DNA from: Jejuia algarum
Lineage (GTDB): Bacteria; Bacteroidota; Bacteroidia; Flavobacteriales; Flavobacteriaceae
Assembly: GCA_947495775.1 (NCBI GenBank)
Contig: CANMAQ010000012.1
Coordinates: forward strand, 62,001 to 126,000
DNA: 64,000 nucleotides
Direction: 5' to 3'
Shown here: positions 1-7,682 of the stretch, one piece after another
Position numbering within the stretch: position 1 is the first letter of the stretch
Layout of the letters: every line of letters starts with the position of its first letter
The notes under the pieces: generated by a model
What the model was told of the DNA's origin: nothing
What the model saw: only the letters and a program-made list of their open reading frames with translations
The model's database searches: none
Translations under genes and position numbers: made by a program

Positions 1-20
1 ATAAAAACTAATATTTAAAA

Positions 21-53
21 GTGTCATTTGATAGCTCCAAATGGCATTTTTTT
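21..53 (+). terminator. Rho-independent terminator of an upstream gene
   Basis: A 9-bp stem (22-30 with 38-46, one G-U pair) around a 7-nt loop is followed by seven T. It lies ahead of the first gene and probably ends a transcription unit that enters from outside the window. Confidence 0.65.
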
Positions 54-141
54 GGTTTGCAATGTGTTGAAATTAGGTTTTTTGCATAAAAAACATTAAA
101 TTATAAGGATTTGTCAATAAATTAACATAAAATAGAGTAAA

Positions 142-153
142 TGTATCAGGACA
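142..153 (+). promoter_or_regulatory. Candidate operator, TGTATCAGGACA
   Basis: The 8-mer TCAGGACA (146-153) occurs here, 85 bases ahead of the first gene, and again at 4826-4833 ahead of the GH78 run. A related CAGGATACA sits upstream of the rhamnose operon. The positions fit an operator, but which regulator binds is inference. The GntR protein encoded at 57.6-58.6 kb is the obvious candidate. Confidence 0.35.
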
Positions 154-238
154 CTGCATGACTATTTAGTGATGAGAAATATAGAAATTACCCCATATAA
201 ATCTACAATTGATTTGTGAATTTAATCAATAAACGCTT

Positions 239-2716
239 ATGAAAAAAAATACTTTCAAAACAAAACCTAAAAAACAATTGCTAAAGTTAGTCGTAACTTT
301 AAGTATTTTGTTAGGTTATCTCGCAACTATAAATGCGCAAGTTGTACTAGAAAATGAAATTAAAATTTCAGATATAGCGCTACATTTCGGTGGTTCTAAA
401 GTAACAAGTAATGCTCCTAATACAGGAGAAGACGCGCCGTATGATTATTTTTTTGGCCGTAGCATATCAGCACATGGTGATTGTATTAAGACCTACAATG
501 AGTATGTTTTTATGACATGGTACCGTGGTGATAAGGCAGATCGGCACGTCATGTTATCCCGTTACAATACCATTACAAATACTATCGCTACCATAGAGTT
601 TCCGCATCGCCATACAGGCTATTTAAACAGATGGTGGATTGGAGAATCGCATAATACTATAGGTTTAGGAATAAGCCCTTTAGATGGGACCATTCATATG
701 ATATACGACATGCATGCCTACTCTAGAAATAGACCTTCAGACGGAAGTCTTTCTAACGACTATTTTAGATACTCTTTTTCAGCAAAAAATGCAGCTTCTG
801 TATCCGATGCACAGTTCACATTAGATCAGTTTATGCCAAATGAAGATGGCGGATACAAGCATTTAAGTTTAAATGGGGGAGAAGATTATTCAAACTTCCA
901 AGGCTTAACCTATCCTCAATTCTTTTTAAATGATTCTGGTGATCTTTTTGTGTATATAAGAGAAGGTGGAAATAATAATGGAGCTTACAAATTTTCAAAA
1001 TATACAGCCAGTACCTCTACGTGGTCTAGCTTTACCCATTTTAATGTGTTAGGAGCGAGAAGCATGGGAGAGCAATATAATTGGGGACTCTATGGAAATA
1101 TGAAATATGTAGATGGGAAAATAAGAGTAGGTTTTCAGCGTAGATCCTCAAATAATGATGATAAATTTCAATATCAAAATGGGGTGTATTATGCCTATTC
1201 AGATAATCAAGACGGTACAGACAGTTGGAAAGATCATACAGGACAAGGGTTTTCATTGCCATTGTTAGACGCCGATAAAGTTAAAGTATTCGAGCCCGGA
1301 GATCTTGTAGAAACCACAGCAAAGAATCAAGTATATATTGTTGGAGGGTTTGATTGGACTGTTACCGATCAAGGTGATGTTCATATGATCAATACAGTAA
1401 GAGATAATGAAAATGGTGTAACTAAAAATAGCCATAATTATAAGAGAGCAGGAGCTGCCGATTTTACAACGACGACAGAATTCGCAGGAGCTACAGACAT
1501 ATATACCTATGGAGATAATGTATATATAATTGGTTTAAACGCTAACGATAGAGTTTTTGTTGAAAAAGCGAAAGGCGGTACAAATAACTTTAGACGCGTG
1601 TATGAAGCTACTTCTGGAAAACGCTTTGATCACGGTGCTGTTTATATTGAAGATGGAAAACTGTATTATTATCTTATGGAAAAGAAAACAGGAAGTGCTC
1701 AGCCTATATATTTACAAATTATTGATTTAGATATAGATGCCACACCAACACCACTAGAAGTTGCCTTAACAACACCATCAAACAATAGTACGGTAAGTTC
1801 GGGAACGTCTACAAAAATTGTTGCCGATGCCTATACAGATAATGGCATTGTTACTCAAGTTGATTTTAGAATAGATGGTGAAATAATTGCGACCGATGCC
1901 GAAGCGCCATTCTCTATAGAATGGGAGGCTACAGCTATAGGCGAACATGATATTGATGCTATAGCGTATAGCAGTACAGGAGAAGTTGTAACCTCAGAAG
2001 CAATTACAGTAACTGTAGAAGAAAGAGATCCTTCAGATTTAACAGGAGATATATACCGATTAAAGAATGTGGCAACAGGACTGTATTTAGATTCTGAGAA
2101 TTCTGGACTTACCGCAAGTAGCGCTTCAGAAGGTAGTGATAAACAATGGGAGTTTGTTAAAGTTAGTTCTGGTAACTTTTATAATATAGAAAGTAAATCT
2201 GCTAGAGGTATACTAAGATATGCAGGAGGCGCAGATGGTACCATGATAAATACAGGGTTTGCTGCACCTAGAGAAGATTCTGATAAAATGTGGCAAGTAC
2301 TTTACGATGCCGTAAATGAAACGTTTAGTTTTAAAACAAGAAATATAGACCGCTATTTGTATCACGATACAGATAATACAATTGTACATTCAGCAGCTAC
2401 AGATGATAGAAGTAAATGGGTCGCAGAATCTGTTTTAGCAACATCGACATTGAGTACAGATGAAGAGGCTATTGCACCACAGGCAGTTACCGTATTTCCT
2501 AACCCAGCAAAAGATGGGTTTACTATTAAAATGAATGCTTTGGGTAAAGTAACAATTACTATAAGTGATATTTTAGGTAAAACAGTATACACAACACCTG
2601 TACAGTCTAGCAGTATTCGTATACAAACGCAAGGGAAATTCACTCCAGGTATTTATTTGATAAGAGTGGTTGGAGAGACTCAAAAAGCATTCCACTCTAA
2701 ATTAGTTGTAAAATAA
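239..2716 (+). CDS. Secreted BNR-repeat polysaccharide lyase, PL24-like (candidate ulvan lyase), T9SS cargo
   Basis: The 825-aa product has an N-terminal signal peptide ending near residue 34 (INAQ). A BNR_4-type beta-propeller spans roughly 40-500. An Ig-like domain (about 505-595), a ricin/CBM13-like beta-trefoil (about 600-735) and a type A C-terminal sorting domain (about 750-825, starting VFPNPA) follow. The sorting domain implies export by the type IX system to the cell surface or medium. Two histidines, His138 (ESHN) and His159 (DMHAY), are 21 residues apart. As I recall, this matches the spacing of the catalytic His pair in the PL24 ulvan lyase LOR_107. The enzyme would cut Rha3S-uronate linkages by beta-elimination. 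The ATG start at 239 gives a good signal peptide. A hairpin terminator at 2761-2807 makes this a single-gene unit. Related propellers in GH145, PL42 and PL25 are alternatives. Confidence 0.7.
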   Translation: MKKNTFKTKPKKQLLKLVVTLSILLGYLATINAQVVLENEIKISDIALHFGGSKVTSNAPNTGEDAPYDYFFGRSISAHGDCIKTYNEYVFMTWYRGDKADRHVMLSRYNTITNTIATIEFPHRHTGYLNRWWIGESHNTIGLGISPLDGTIHMIYDMHAYSRNRPSDGSLSNDYFRYSFSAKNAASVSDAQFTLDQFMPNEDGGYKHLSLNGGEDYSNFQGLTYPQFFLNDSGDLFVYIREGGNNNGAYKFSKYTASTSTWSSFTHFNVLGARSMGEQYNWGLYGNMKYVDGKIRVGFQRRSSNNDDKFQYQNGVYYAYSDNQDGTDSWKDHTGQGFSLPLLDADKVKVFEPGDLVETTAKNQVYIVGGFDWTVTDQGDVHMINTVRDNENGVTKNSHNYKRAGAADFTTTTEFAGATDIYTYGDNVYIIGLNANDRVFVEKAKGGTNNFRRVYEATSGKRFDHGAVYIEDGKLYYYLMEKKTGSAQPIYLQIIDLDIDATPTPLEVALTTPSNNSTVSSGTSTKIVADAYTDNGIVTQVDFRIDGEIIATDAEAPFSIEWEATAIGEHDIDAIAYSSTGEVVTSEAITVTVEERDPSDLTGDIYRLKNVATGLYLDSENSGLTASSASEGSDKQWEFVKVSSGNFYNIESKSARGILRYAGGADGTMINTGFAAPREDSDKMWQVLYDAVNETFSFKTRNIDRYLYHDTDNTIVHSAATDDRSKWVAESVLATSTLSTDEEAIAPQAVTVFPNPAKDGFTIKMNALGKVTITISDILGKTVYTTPVQSSSIRIQTQGKFTPGIYLIRVVGETQKAFHSKLVVK

Positions 2717-2760
2717 AATTACACCTAAAACATTTGATTTAGAGACTATTTCTAGTGAAA

Positions 2761-2807
2761 AATATGCATTGCGATTTCAATATTGAAGTCGTAATGCATA
2801 TTTTTTT
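2761..2807 (+). terminator. Strong hairpin terminator after the T9SS lyase gene
   Basis: An 18-bp stem (2761-2778 with 2785-2802, two G-U pairs) and 6-nt loop run into a T tract. It separates the first gene from the next one. Confidence 0.75.
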
Positions 2808-2856
2808 GATAAAAAATAAGTATATTTTTAAAATAGAAGAATTATTAAATTAGGTT

Positions 2857-2864
2857 TAGTTTTG
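2857..2864 (+). promoter_or_regulatory. Candidate Bacteroidota -7 element (TAGTTTTG)
   Basis: This is a perfect match to TAnnTTTG, 20 bases before the ATG at 2885 and just after the preceding terminator. I see no good -33 TTTG at the usual spacing, so confidence is limited. Confidence 0.35.
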
Positions 2865-2884
2865 CCGTAAGAAAAAGTGTAGTG

Positions 2885-4801
2885 ATGAAAAGAAGAGTAT
2901 TTATTAGAAGTTCTGCATTGGTGAGTATAGGGATGGTAATGCCTATGTACAGTTGCGGTTTTGAAAAAGGGAAACGAGAAGTGTGGTCTGAAAGTGGGAT
3001 GACTGCATTTGAAAAACAAACCTTTAATCTATTAAAAATATGGTGTGATGCCATGATTCGTGATCAGGTGGATGATAAAAGTAACCCAGTTCATGATGGG
3101 GCGCTTTATTGCTATGCCTGTGAAGTTGTACACGGAAGAGCAAATGAAGCAGTATATCCCCTTATGTATATGGCAGATGCTACTGGAGAACAAAAATATT
3201 TGGATGCAGCACTAAAATTGTTAGATTGGTCTGTGAATGTAGATGGGCCAAAGGGAAGTTGGACAAACATGATTGATCCTAAATCATGGAATGGAATTAC
3301 AGTGTTTGGTGCAATTGCCTTAGGAGAAGCGCTAAAATATCATGGACATTTATTGTCAAAAGATTTAAAGGCCAAGTGGGATGCAAGGCTTAAAGAAGCA
3401 ATAGCGTTTGTTTATGATAGGTTTGATATCCATTTTAGTCATATTAACTATAGGTTTACAGCTATTTATGCTCTTTATTTTTTAGGGCACTACTTCAAAG
3501 AGGAGGCCTACATTAAACGTAGTAAAGAATTTGCAGCACTAGTGCCAAAGTATCTAACAGAGCCTAATAAATTAATCTTTGGTGAAGATAAACCAGATAA
3601 TGATAAGAGTGCAAAAGGTTTATACCCTATAGATATAGGGTATAACGTAGAGGAATCTTTAAATGCTGTAGTGCAGTATGCGATTCTAGAGAAAGACGAC
3701 GTGTTATTAGAATTGCTTACCACATCTATGGAAGGTCATTTAGAGTTTATGCTACCAGATGGGGCTTGGGATAACAGTTTTGGCACGCGACAAAATAAGT
3801 GGAGCTATTGGGGCAGTCGCACGACAGATGGATGCCAGCCAGGTTTTGCACTTATGGCACATAGAAATCCTGCTTTTGGCACTGCAGCCGTACTAAATAC
3901 AGAATTATTAGAACGTTGTACAGTAAATGGTCTACTAGCAGGCGGGCTGCATTATGAATCTCATGGCATAAAACCATGTATACATCACACATTTTCACAT
4001 GCTAAAAGTTTAGCTTTTATTTTAGATAATACCGAAAAAATAGGAAATCTAGATAAACAGACTCCTGTACCTAGAAGTGTTCGTAATGGGGTTAAACACT
4101 TTCCAGAATTAGACGTTTGGCTAGGGGTACGAGGGCCATGGAAAAGCACTGTATCTACCTACGATCAAATTTGGAAAAAAGCATATTCTGTAGCAGGAAC
4201 AGGAGGGGCACTTAATGTGTTATGGCATGATAAAGTAGGGCCGTTGTTTACAGCGAGTATGGCAGAATATTTGGTGGTAGAGCCTTTTAATCAACAACCA
4301 CAACCGAATGCCGATTTTTGTATAACACCCCGAGTAGAACGATGGGTTGATGCTGTTTGGTACACTAATATTCATGATTTAAAAGCTAAAGTAGGTTTTT
4401 CAGATAAAGATGGTACTATTGATTTTAAAGTGATGGCAACCTTAACGAATAGAGATAAAGAGTATGCGATAGATCACTCAAATGTTCTATTAAATTATCA
4501 ATTTGATAGAGAAAAGGCTATTTTAAAAGCTAGAAGGACTTCAGAAGAAGCTAATGGAGATACATTCGTAGTCCCTATTATTTCGCAAACAGGAGAAAAA
4601 GTGGTCAGGCCTTCAAAGTACATTATAGAATTACATAAAAAAGAAGGTATTGTTAGAATTGTGTCTAACGTACCTGCTAAAATAAAAGGCAGGAAAGAAG
4701 AACGTATTTTTAACCAAGTGCCAGGTATGGAAGTGTTACCTTTAATATTCGTTTTTCCTAAAGCAATTAAAGAGATTTCTTGTACGATTACGGTAACTTA
4801 A
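2885..4801 (+). CDS. Unrecognised (alpha/alpha)-toroid-like exported lipoprotein, probable CAZyme
   Basis: The product is 638 aa. Its N-terminus RRVFIRSS resembles a Tat signal and is followed by a lipobox-like MYSC near residue 24, suggesting a membrane-anchored lipoprotein. The first 400 residues are helix-rich with regularly spaced aromatic residues, as in (alpha/alpha) toroids. The last 250 look like a beta-sandwich. Conserved-looking catalytic-type motifs are DGAWDNSFG near 296-304, YWGSRTTDG near 313-321 and CIHHTFSHAKS near 368-378. I cannot assign a CAZy family. GH154-type exo-glucuronidase or a toroid polysaccharide lyase are possibilities. The ATG at 2885 is preferred over an in-frame GTG one codon earlier. 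The neighbours imply action on a uronate-containing oligosaccharide. Confidence 0.55.
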   Translation: MKRRVFIRSSALVSIGMVMPMYSCGFEKGKREVWSESGMTAFEKQTFNLLKIWCDAMIRDQVDDKSNPVHDGALYCYACEVVHGRANEAVYPLMYMADATGEQKYLDAALKLLDWSVNVDGPKGSWTNMIDPKSWNGITVFGAIALGEALKYHGHLLSKDLKAKWDARLKEAIAFVYDRFDIHFSHINYRFTAIYALYFLGHYFKEEAYIKRSKEFAALVPKYLTEPNKLIFGEDKPDNDKSAKGLYPIDIGYNVEESLNAVVQYAILEKDDVLLELLTTSMEGHLEFMLPDGAWDNSFGTRQNKWSYWGSRTTDGCQPGFALMAHRNPAFGTAAVLNTELLERCTVNGLLAGGLHYESHGIKPCIHHTFSHAKSLAFILDNTEKIGNLDKQTPVPRSVRNGVKHFPELDVWLGVRGPWKSTVSTYDQIWKKAYSVAGTGGALNVLWHDKVGPLFTASMAEYLVVEPFNQQPQPNADFCITPRVERWVDAVWYTNIHDLKAKVGFSDKDGTIDFKVMATLTNRDKEYAIDHSNVLLNYQFDREKAILKARRTSEEANGDTFVVPIISQTGEKVVRPSKYIIELHKKEGIVRIVSNVPAKIKGRKEERIFNQVPGMEVLPLIFVFPKAIKEISCTITVT

Positions 4802-4825
4802 ATAAGTTTTAAAAAGCGAGATACC

Positions 4826-4833
4826 TCAGGACA
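4826..4833 (+). promoter_or_regulatory. Candidate operator, TCAGGACA
   Basis: This is an identical 8-mer to the one at 146-153. It lies 68 bases ahead of the start of the long GH78-to-PL25 run, in the only gap (100 bp) before 32.9 kb large enough for a promoter. Its function is inferred. Confidence 0.35.
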
Positions 4834-4901
4834 GTTTTTACTTCAAAAAAGAAGATATTGCTCCCTATTATTAAAATTAAAACGTCTTATAGTTTTTAGT
4901 T

Positions 4902-7682
4902 ATGAAATCTAATGTCTTTCTTTTACAATTTTGTATTCTATTATGTTCTATAGTTGGGGTTTGTAATGCACAAAGTAGTCTAAAAAGACCAGAGCAACTA
5001 ACGCTTTCAGAAGGATTTAAGAATCCTTTAGGTTTTTATAATTCTAAGCCCACCTTCTCATGGAAATTGCCTTTAACTAAAGCGCAATCTGCGTATCAAA
5101 TACGTGTAGCATCATCGGTTATACTTTTAAAAAGCAATCCAGACTTATGGGATTCTAAAAAACAAATAAGTGCTCAATCCACTTTTGTAACCTATAAAGG
5201 GAAACCATTAAGGTCAAGACAAAAGGTGTATTGGCAAGTAAGGTACTGGAATCAAGACCAAGTCATTTCTAAATGGAGTGCCATAAATACGTTTGAATTA
5301 GGCTTACTGCACACGAGCGATTGGAAAGCCAAATGGGTAGGACTAGACACTGCTAAAGATAGCATTAAAGGTGTACGTGCGTTTTTAATGCACCGTCCTC
5401 AGTATTTGAGAAAAGGGTTTCAAGTAGCGTCTCAAGTTGTAACAGCGAGACTTTATATTACCGCAAAAGGAGTGTTTGATGTACATATAAATGGGGAAGC
5501 TGTTAGTGACGATGTGATGCCTCCAGGTTGGACGCCATACAACCACCGTATAGAAACCATTACTTACGATGTGACTACAGCATTAAAAAGGGGGAAAAAT
5601 GCAATCGCTGTAGCACTAGCATCAGGATGGCATTCTGGTAGAATTAGCAGAGGAACGGCGCTTTACGAAAATTTTGCGTCGCCAAAATTATTGTGTCAAT
5701 TAGAACTCACATTAAAAGACGGTTCAAAAAAGATGATTGTATCCGATAAAAGTTGGAAAGGAACGACTAATGGACCAATACGATTGGCAGGCGTGTACGA
5801 AGGAGAGATTTATGATGCGAATTTTGAAATCCCTAACTGGTCTTCTATAACTTTTAAAGATGACAATTGGCAGTCTGTAGATGTACAACCTATTGCTCCC
5901 GATGTAAAACTAGCCCCTAAGAGGCACCACACAGTAAAAAATAAAATACAGATAACAGATGTAGACGTTGTATCCGTAAAAGAGAACATAGCTGTTTTTA
6001 ATTTGAAACAAAATATGGTTGGCGTGCCCAAACTTAAAGTGCCTATGAAAAAAGGAGATACTTTAAAAATACGCTTTTCCGAAATGTTGCTAAAAGATAA
6101 GACGTTTTATACTAAAAATTACCGATCTGCAACATCGACAGATTATTACATTGCCGCTAAAGATGGTGTTATCGAATATATGCCAAAATTCACCTTTCAT
6201 GGTTTTCAGTTTATTGCTTTGAGTGGCTATGACCCCAAGGCGAAACCAGACGGCTCTTGGGTAAAAGGAATCGTACAACACTCTAATTTTGAGGAAAATG
6301 GTACGTTTAAGGCTTCTCATGCTAAATTGAATCAATTGCAAAGTAATATTACTTGGGGCCTACGCGATAATTTTTTTGATGTTCCAACAGACTGTCCACA
6401 ACGTGACGAACGTTTAGGATGGACTGGAGATGCGCAAGTAATTGCGCCTACAGCATTGTTTAATTTTAAGACACATGCGTTTTGGACGGCTTGGTTGCAA
6501 AGTTTGAGAGAAAACCAATCCGAACACAAAAATGGATTGATACCTTATATCGTACCAGATGTCATTCAGAATAAAAATGGCAGTTCTGGCTGGGGAGACG
6601 CCGCTGTTATTATTCCTTGGGCTATTTATAAGGCCACAGGAGACATTACTGTACTAGAAGAAAGCTACGAATCGGGAAAAAAATGGGTAGGGTATTATCA
6701 GTCTAAAGTAAGAAATAAAGCCTATCAACCTAAGATGCACTCTTTTGGAGATTGGTTACAACCGTACCCTTCTAAAACCCTTAAAATAGCCAATAGAGGA
6801 GATACGCCAAAAGACCTAATTCATGCTGCATTTTTTGCGCATTCTGCGCATTTGGTATCTCAAATTGCTGGTGTTTTAGGGCATACAGCCGACGAGAAAA
6901 AATACCGAGAACTCTACAAAGCAGTGGCAAGTGCTTTCGAAACTACTTTCTTTGATGCGAATGGAAAGTTTAAAGGCAAAATACAAACACAAACAAGCTA
7001 TCTATTGGCACTTCATTTTGATTTGCTAAGGCCAGAGCGAAAACTAAAAGCACAAAAGCATTTGTTGGAAATCATTAAAGACGCAGATTACCATTTAGGT
7101 ACAGGATTTTTAGGGACACCTCTTTTACCAAAAGTTTTAGATGCCATGGGAGAAATAGATATCATGTATAAAATTTTATTTAAAGAGAGCTATCCTTCTT
7201 GGTTTTATTCTATAAATCAAGGCGCTACCACGATGTGGGAACGTTGGAATAGCTTTAGTAAAGAAGAAGGATTTAATACACGGAGTATGAATAGCCTAAA
7301 CCACTATGCTTATGGTGCTATAGGGCAATGGCTTTACGAACGTATTGCTGGTATCGCGCCTTTAGAACCGGGATATAAAAAAATACAAATTGCGCCACAG
7401 CCAAGAGCCCCGTTACATGCGGCTTCGGCATCTGTGGATACACCTTATGGAAAAGTAGCATCATCATGGGAAATTAAAAATAAAACATTTCAGTTAAATG
7501 TTGTCATTCCTTCCAATACTTTAGCCGAAATTAGCATCCCAAAGGGAACTCTAAAAAAAGTACTCGTAAATGGTCAAAAAATTAAAAAAAACTCTAAATT
7601 AAAAGTAATAAATGCCGATGCAGGTCTGCTAAAAATAATAGCAGAGCCAGGCAGTTATAAATTTCAATCCAAATATAATTAA
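4902..7682 (+). CDS. GH78 alpha-L-rhamnosidase (first of tandem pair)
   Basis: The 926-aa product hydrolyses terminal alpha-L-rhamnose from oligosaccharides (family knowledge). A Sec signal peptide ends near residue 23 (VCNAQ). N-terminal beta-sandwich domains include a WKAKWVGL segment near 142-149. The (alpha/alpha)6 catalytic domain carries PTDCPQRDERLGWTGDAQ near 494-511 and TMWERWNSFS near 778-787, holding the acidic residues that define the family. A C-terminal jelly roll follows. The length is typical. The stop codon overlaps the ATG of the next gene by one base, so the two GH78 genes are co-translated. This copy has an ordinary signal peptide, whereas the neighbour looks like a lipoprotein. 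Confidence 0.9.
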   Translation: MKSNVFLLQFCILLCSIVGVCNAQSSLKRPEQLTLSEGFKNPLGFYNSKPTFSWKLPLTKAQSAYQIRVASSVILLKSNPDLWDSKKQISAQSTFVTYKGKPLRSRQKVYWQVRYWNQDQVISKWSAINTFELGLLHTSDWKAKWVGLDTAKDSIKGVRAFLMHRPQYLRKGFQVASQVVTARLYITAKGVFDVHINGEAVSDDVMPPGWTPYNHRIETITYDVTTALKRGKNAIAVALASGWHSGRISRGTALYENFASPKLLCQLELTLKDGSKKMIVSDKSWKGTTNGPIRLAGVYEGEIYDANFEIPNWSSITFKDDNWQSVDVQPIAPDVKLAPKRHHTVKNKIQITDVDVVSVKENIAVFNLKQNMVGVPKLKVPMKKGDTLKIRFSEMLLKDKTFYTKNYRSATSTDYYIAAKDGVIEYMPKFTFHGFQFIALSGYDPKAKPDGSWVKGIVQHSNFEENGTFKASHAKLNQLQSNITWGLRDNFFDVPTDCPQRDERLGWTGDAQVIAPTALFNFKTHAFWTAWLQSLRENQSEHKNGLIPYIVPDVIQNKNGSSGWGDAAVIIPWAIYKATGDITVLEESYESGKKWVGYYQSKVRNKAYQPKMHSFGDWLQPYPSKTLKIANRGDTPKDLIHAAFFAHSAHLVSQIAGVLGHTADEKKYRELYKAVASAFETTFFDANGKFKGKIQTQTSYLLALHFDLLRPERKLKAQKHLLEIIKDADYHLGTGFLGTPLLPKVLDAMGEIDIMYKILFKESYPSWFYSINQGATTMWERWNSFSKEEGFNTRSMNSLNHYAYGAIGQWLYERIAGIAPLEPGYKKIQIAPQPRAPLHAASASVDTPYGKVASSWEIKNKTFQLNVVIPSNTLAEISIPKGTLKKVLVNGQKIKKNSKLKVINADAGLLKIIAEPGSYKFQSKYN

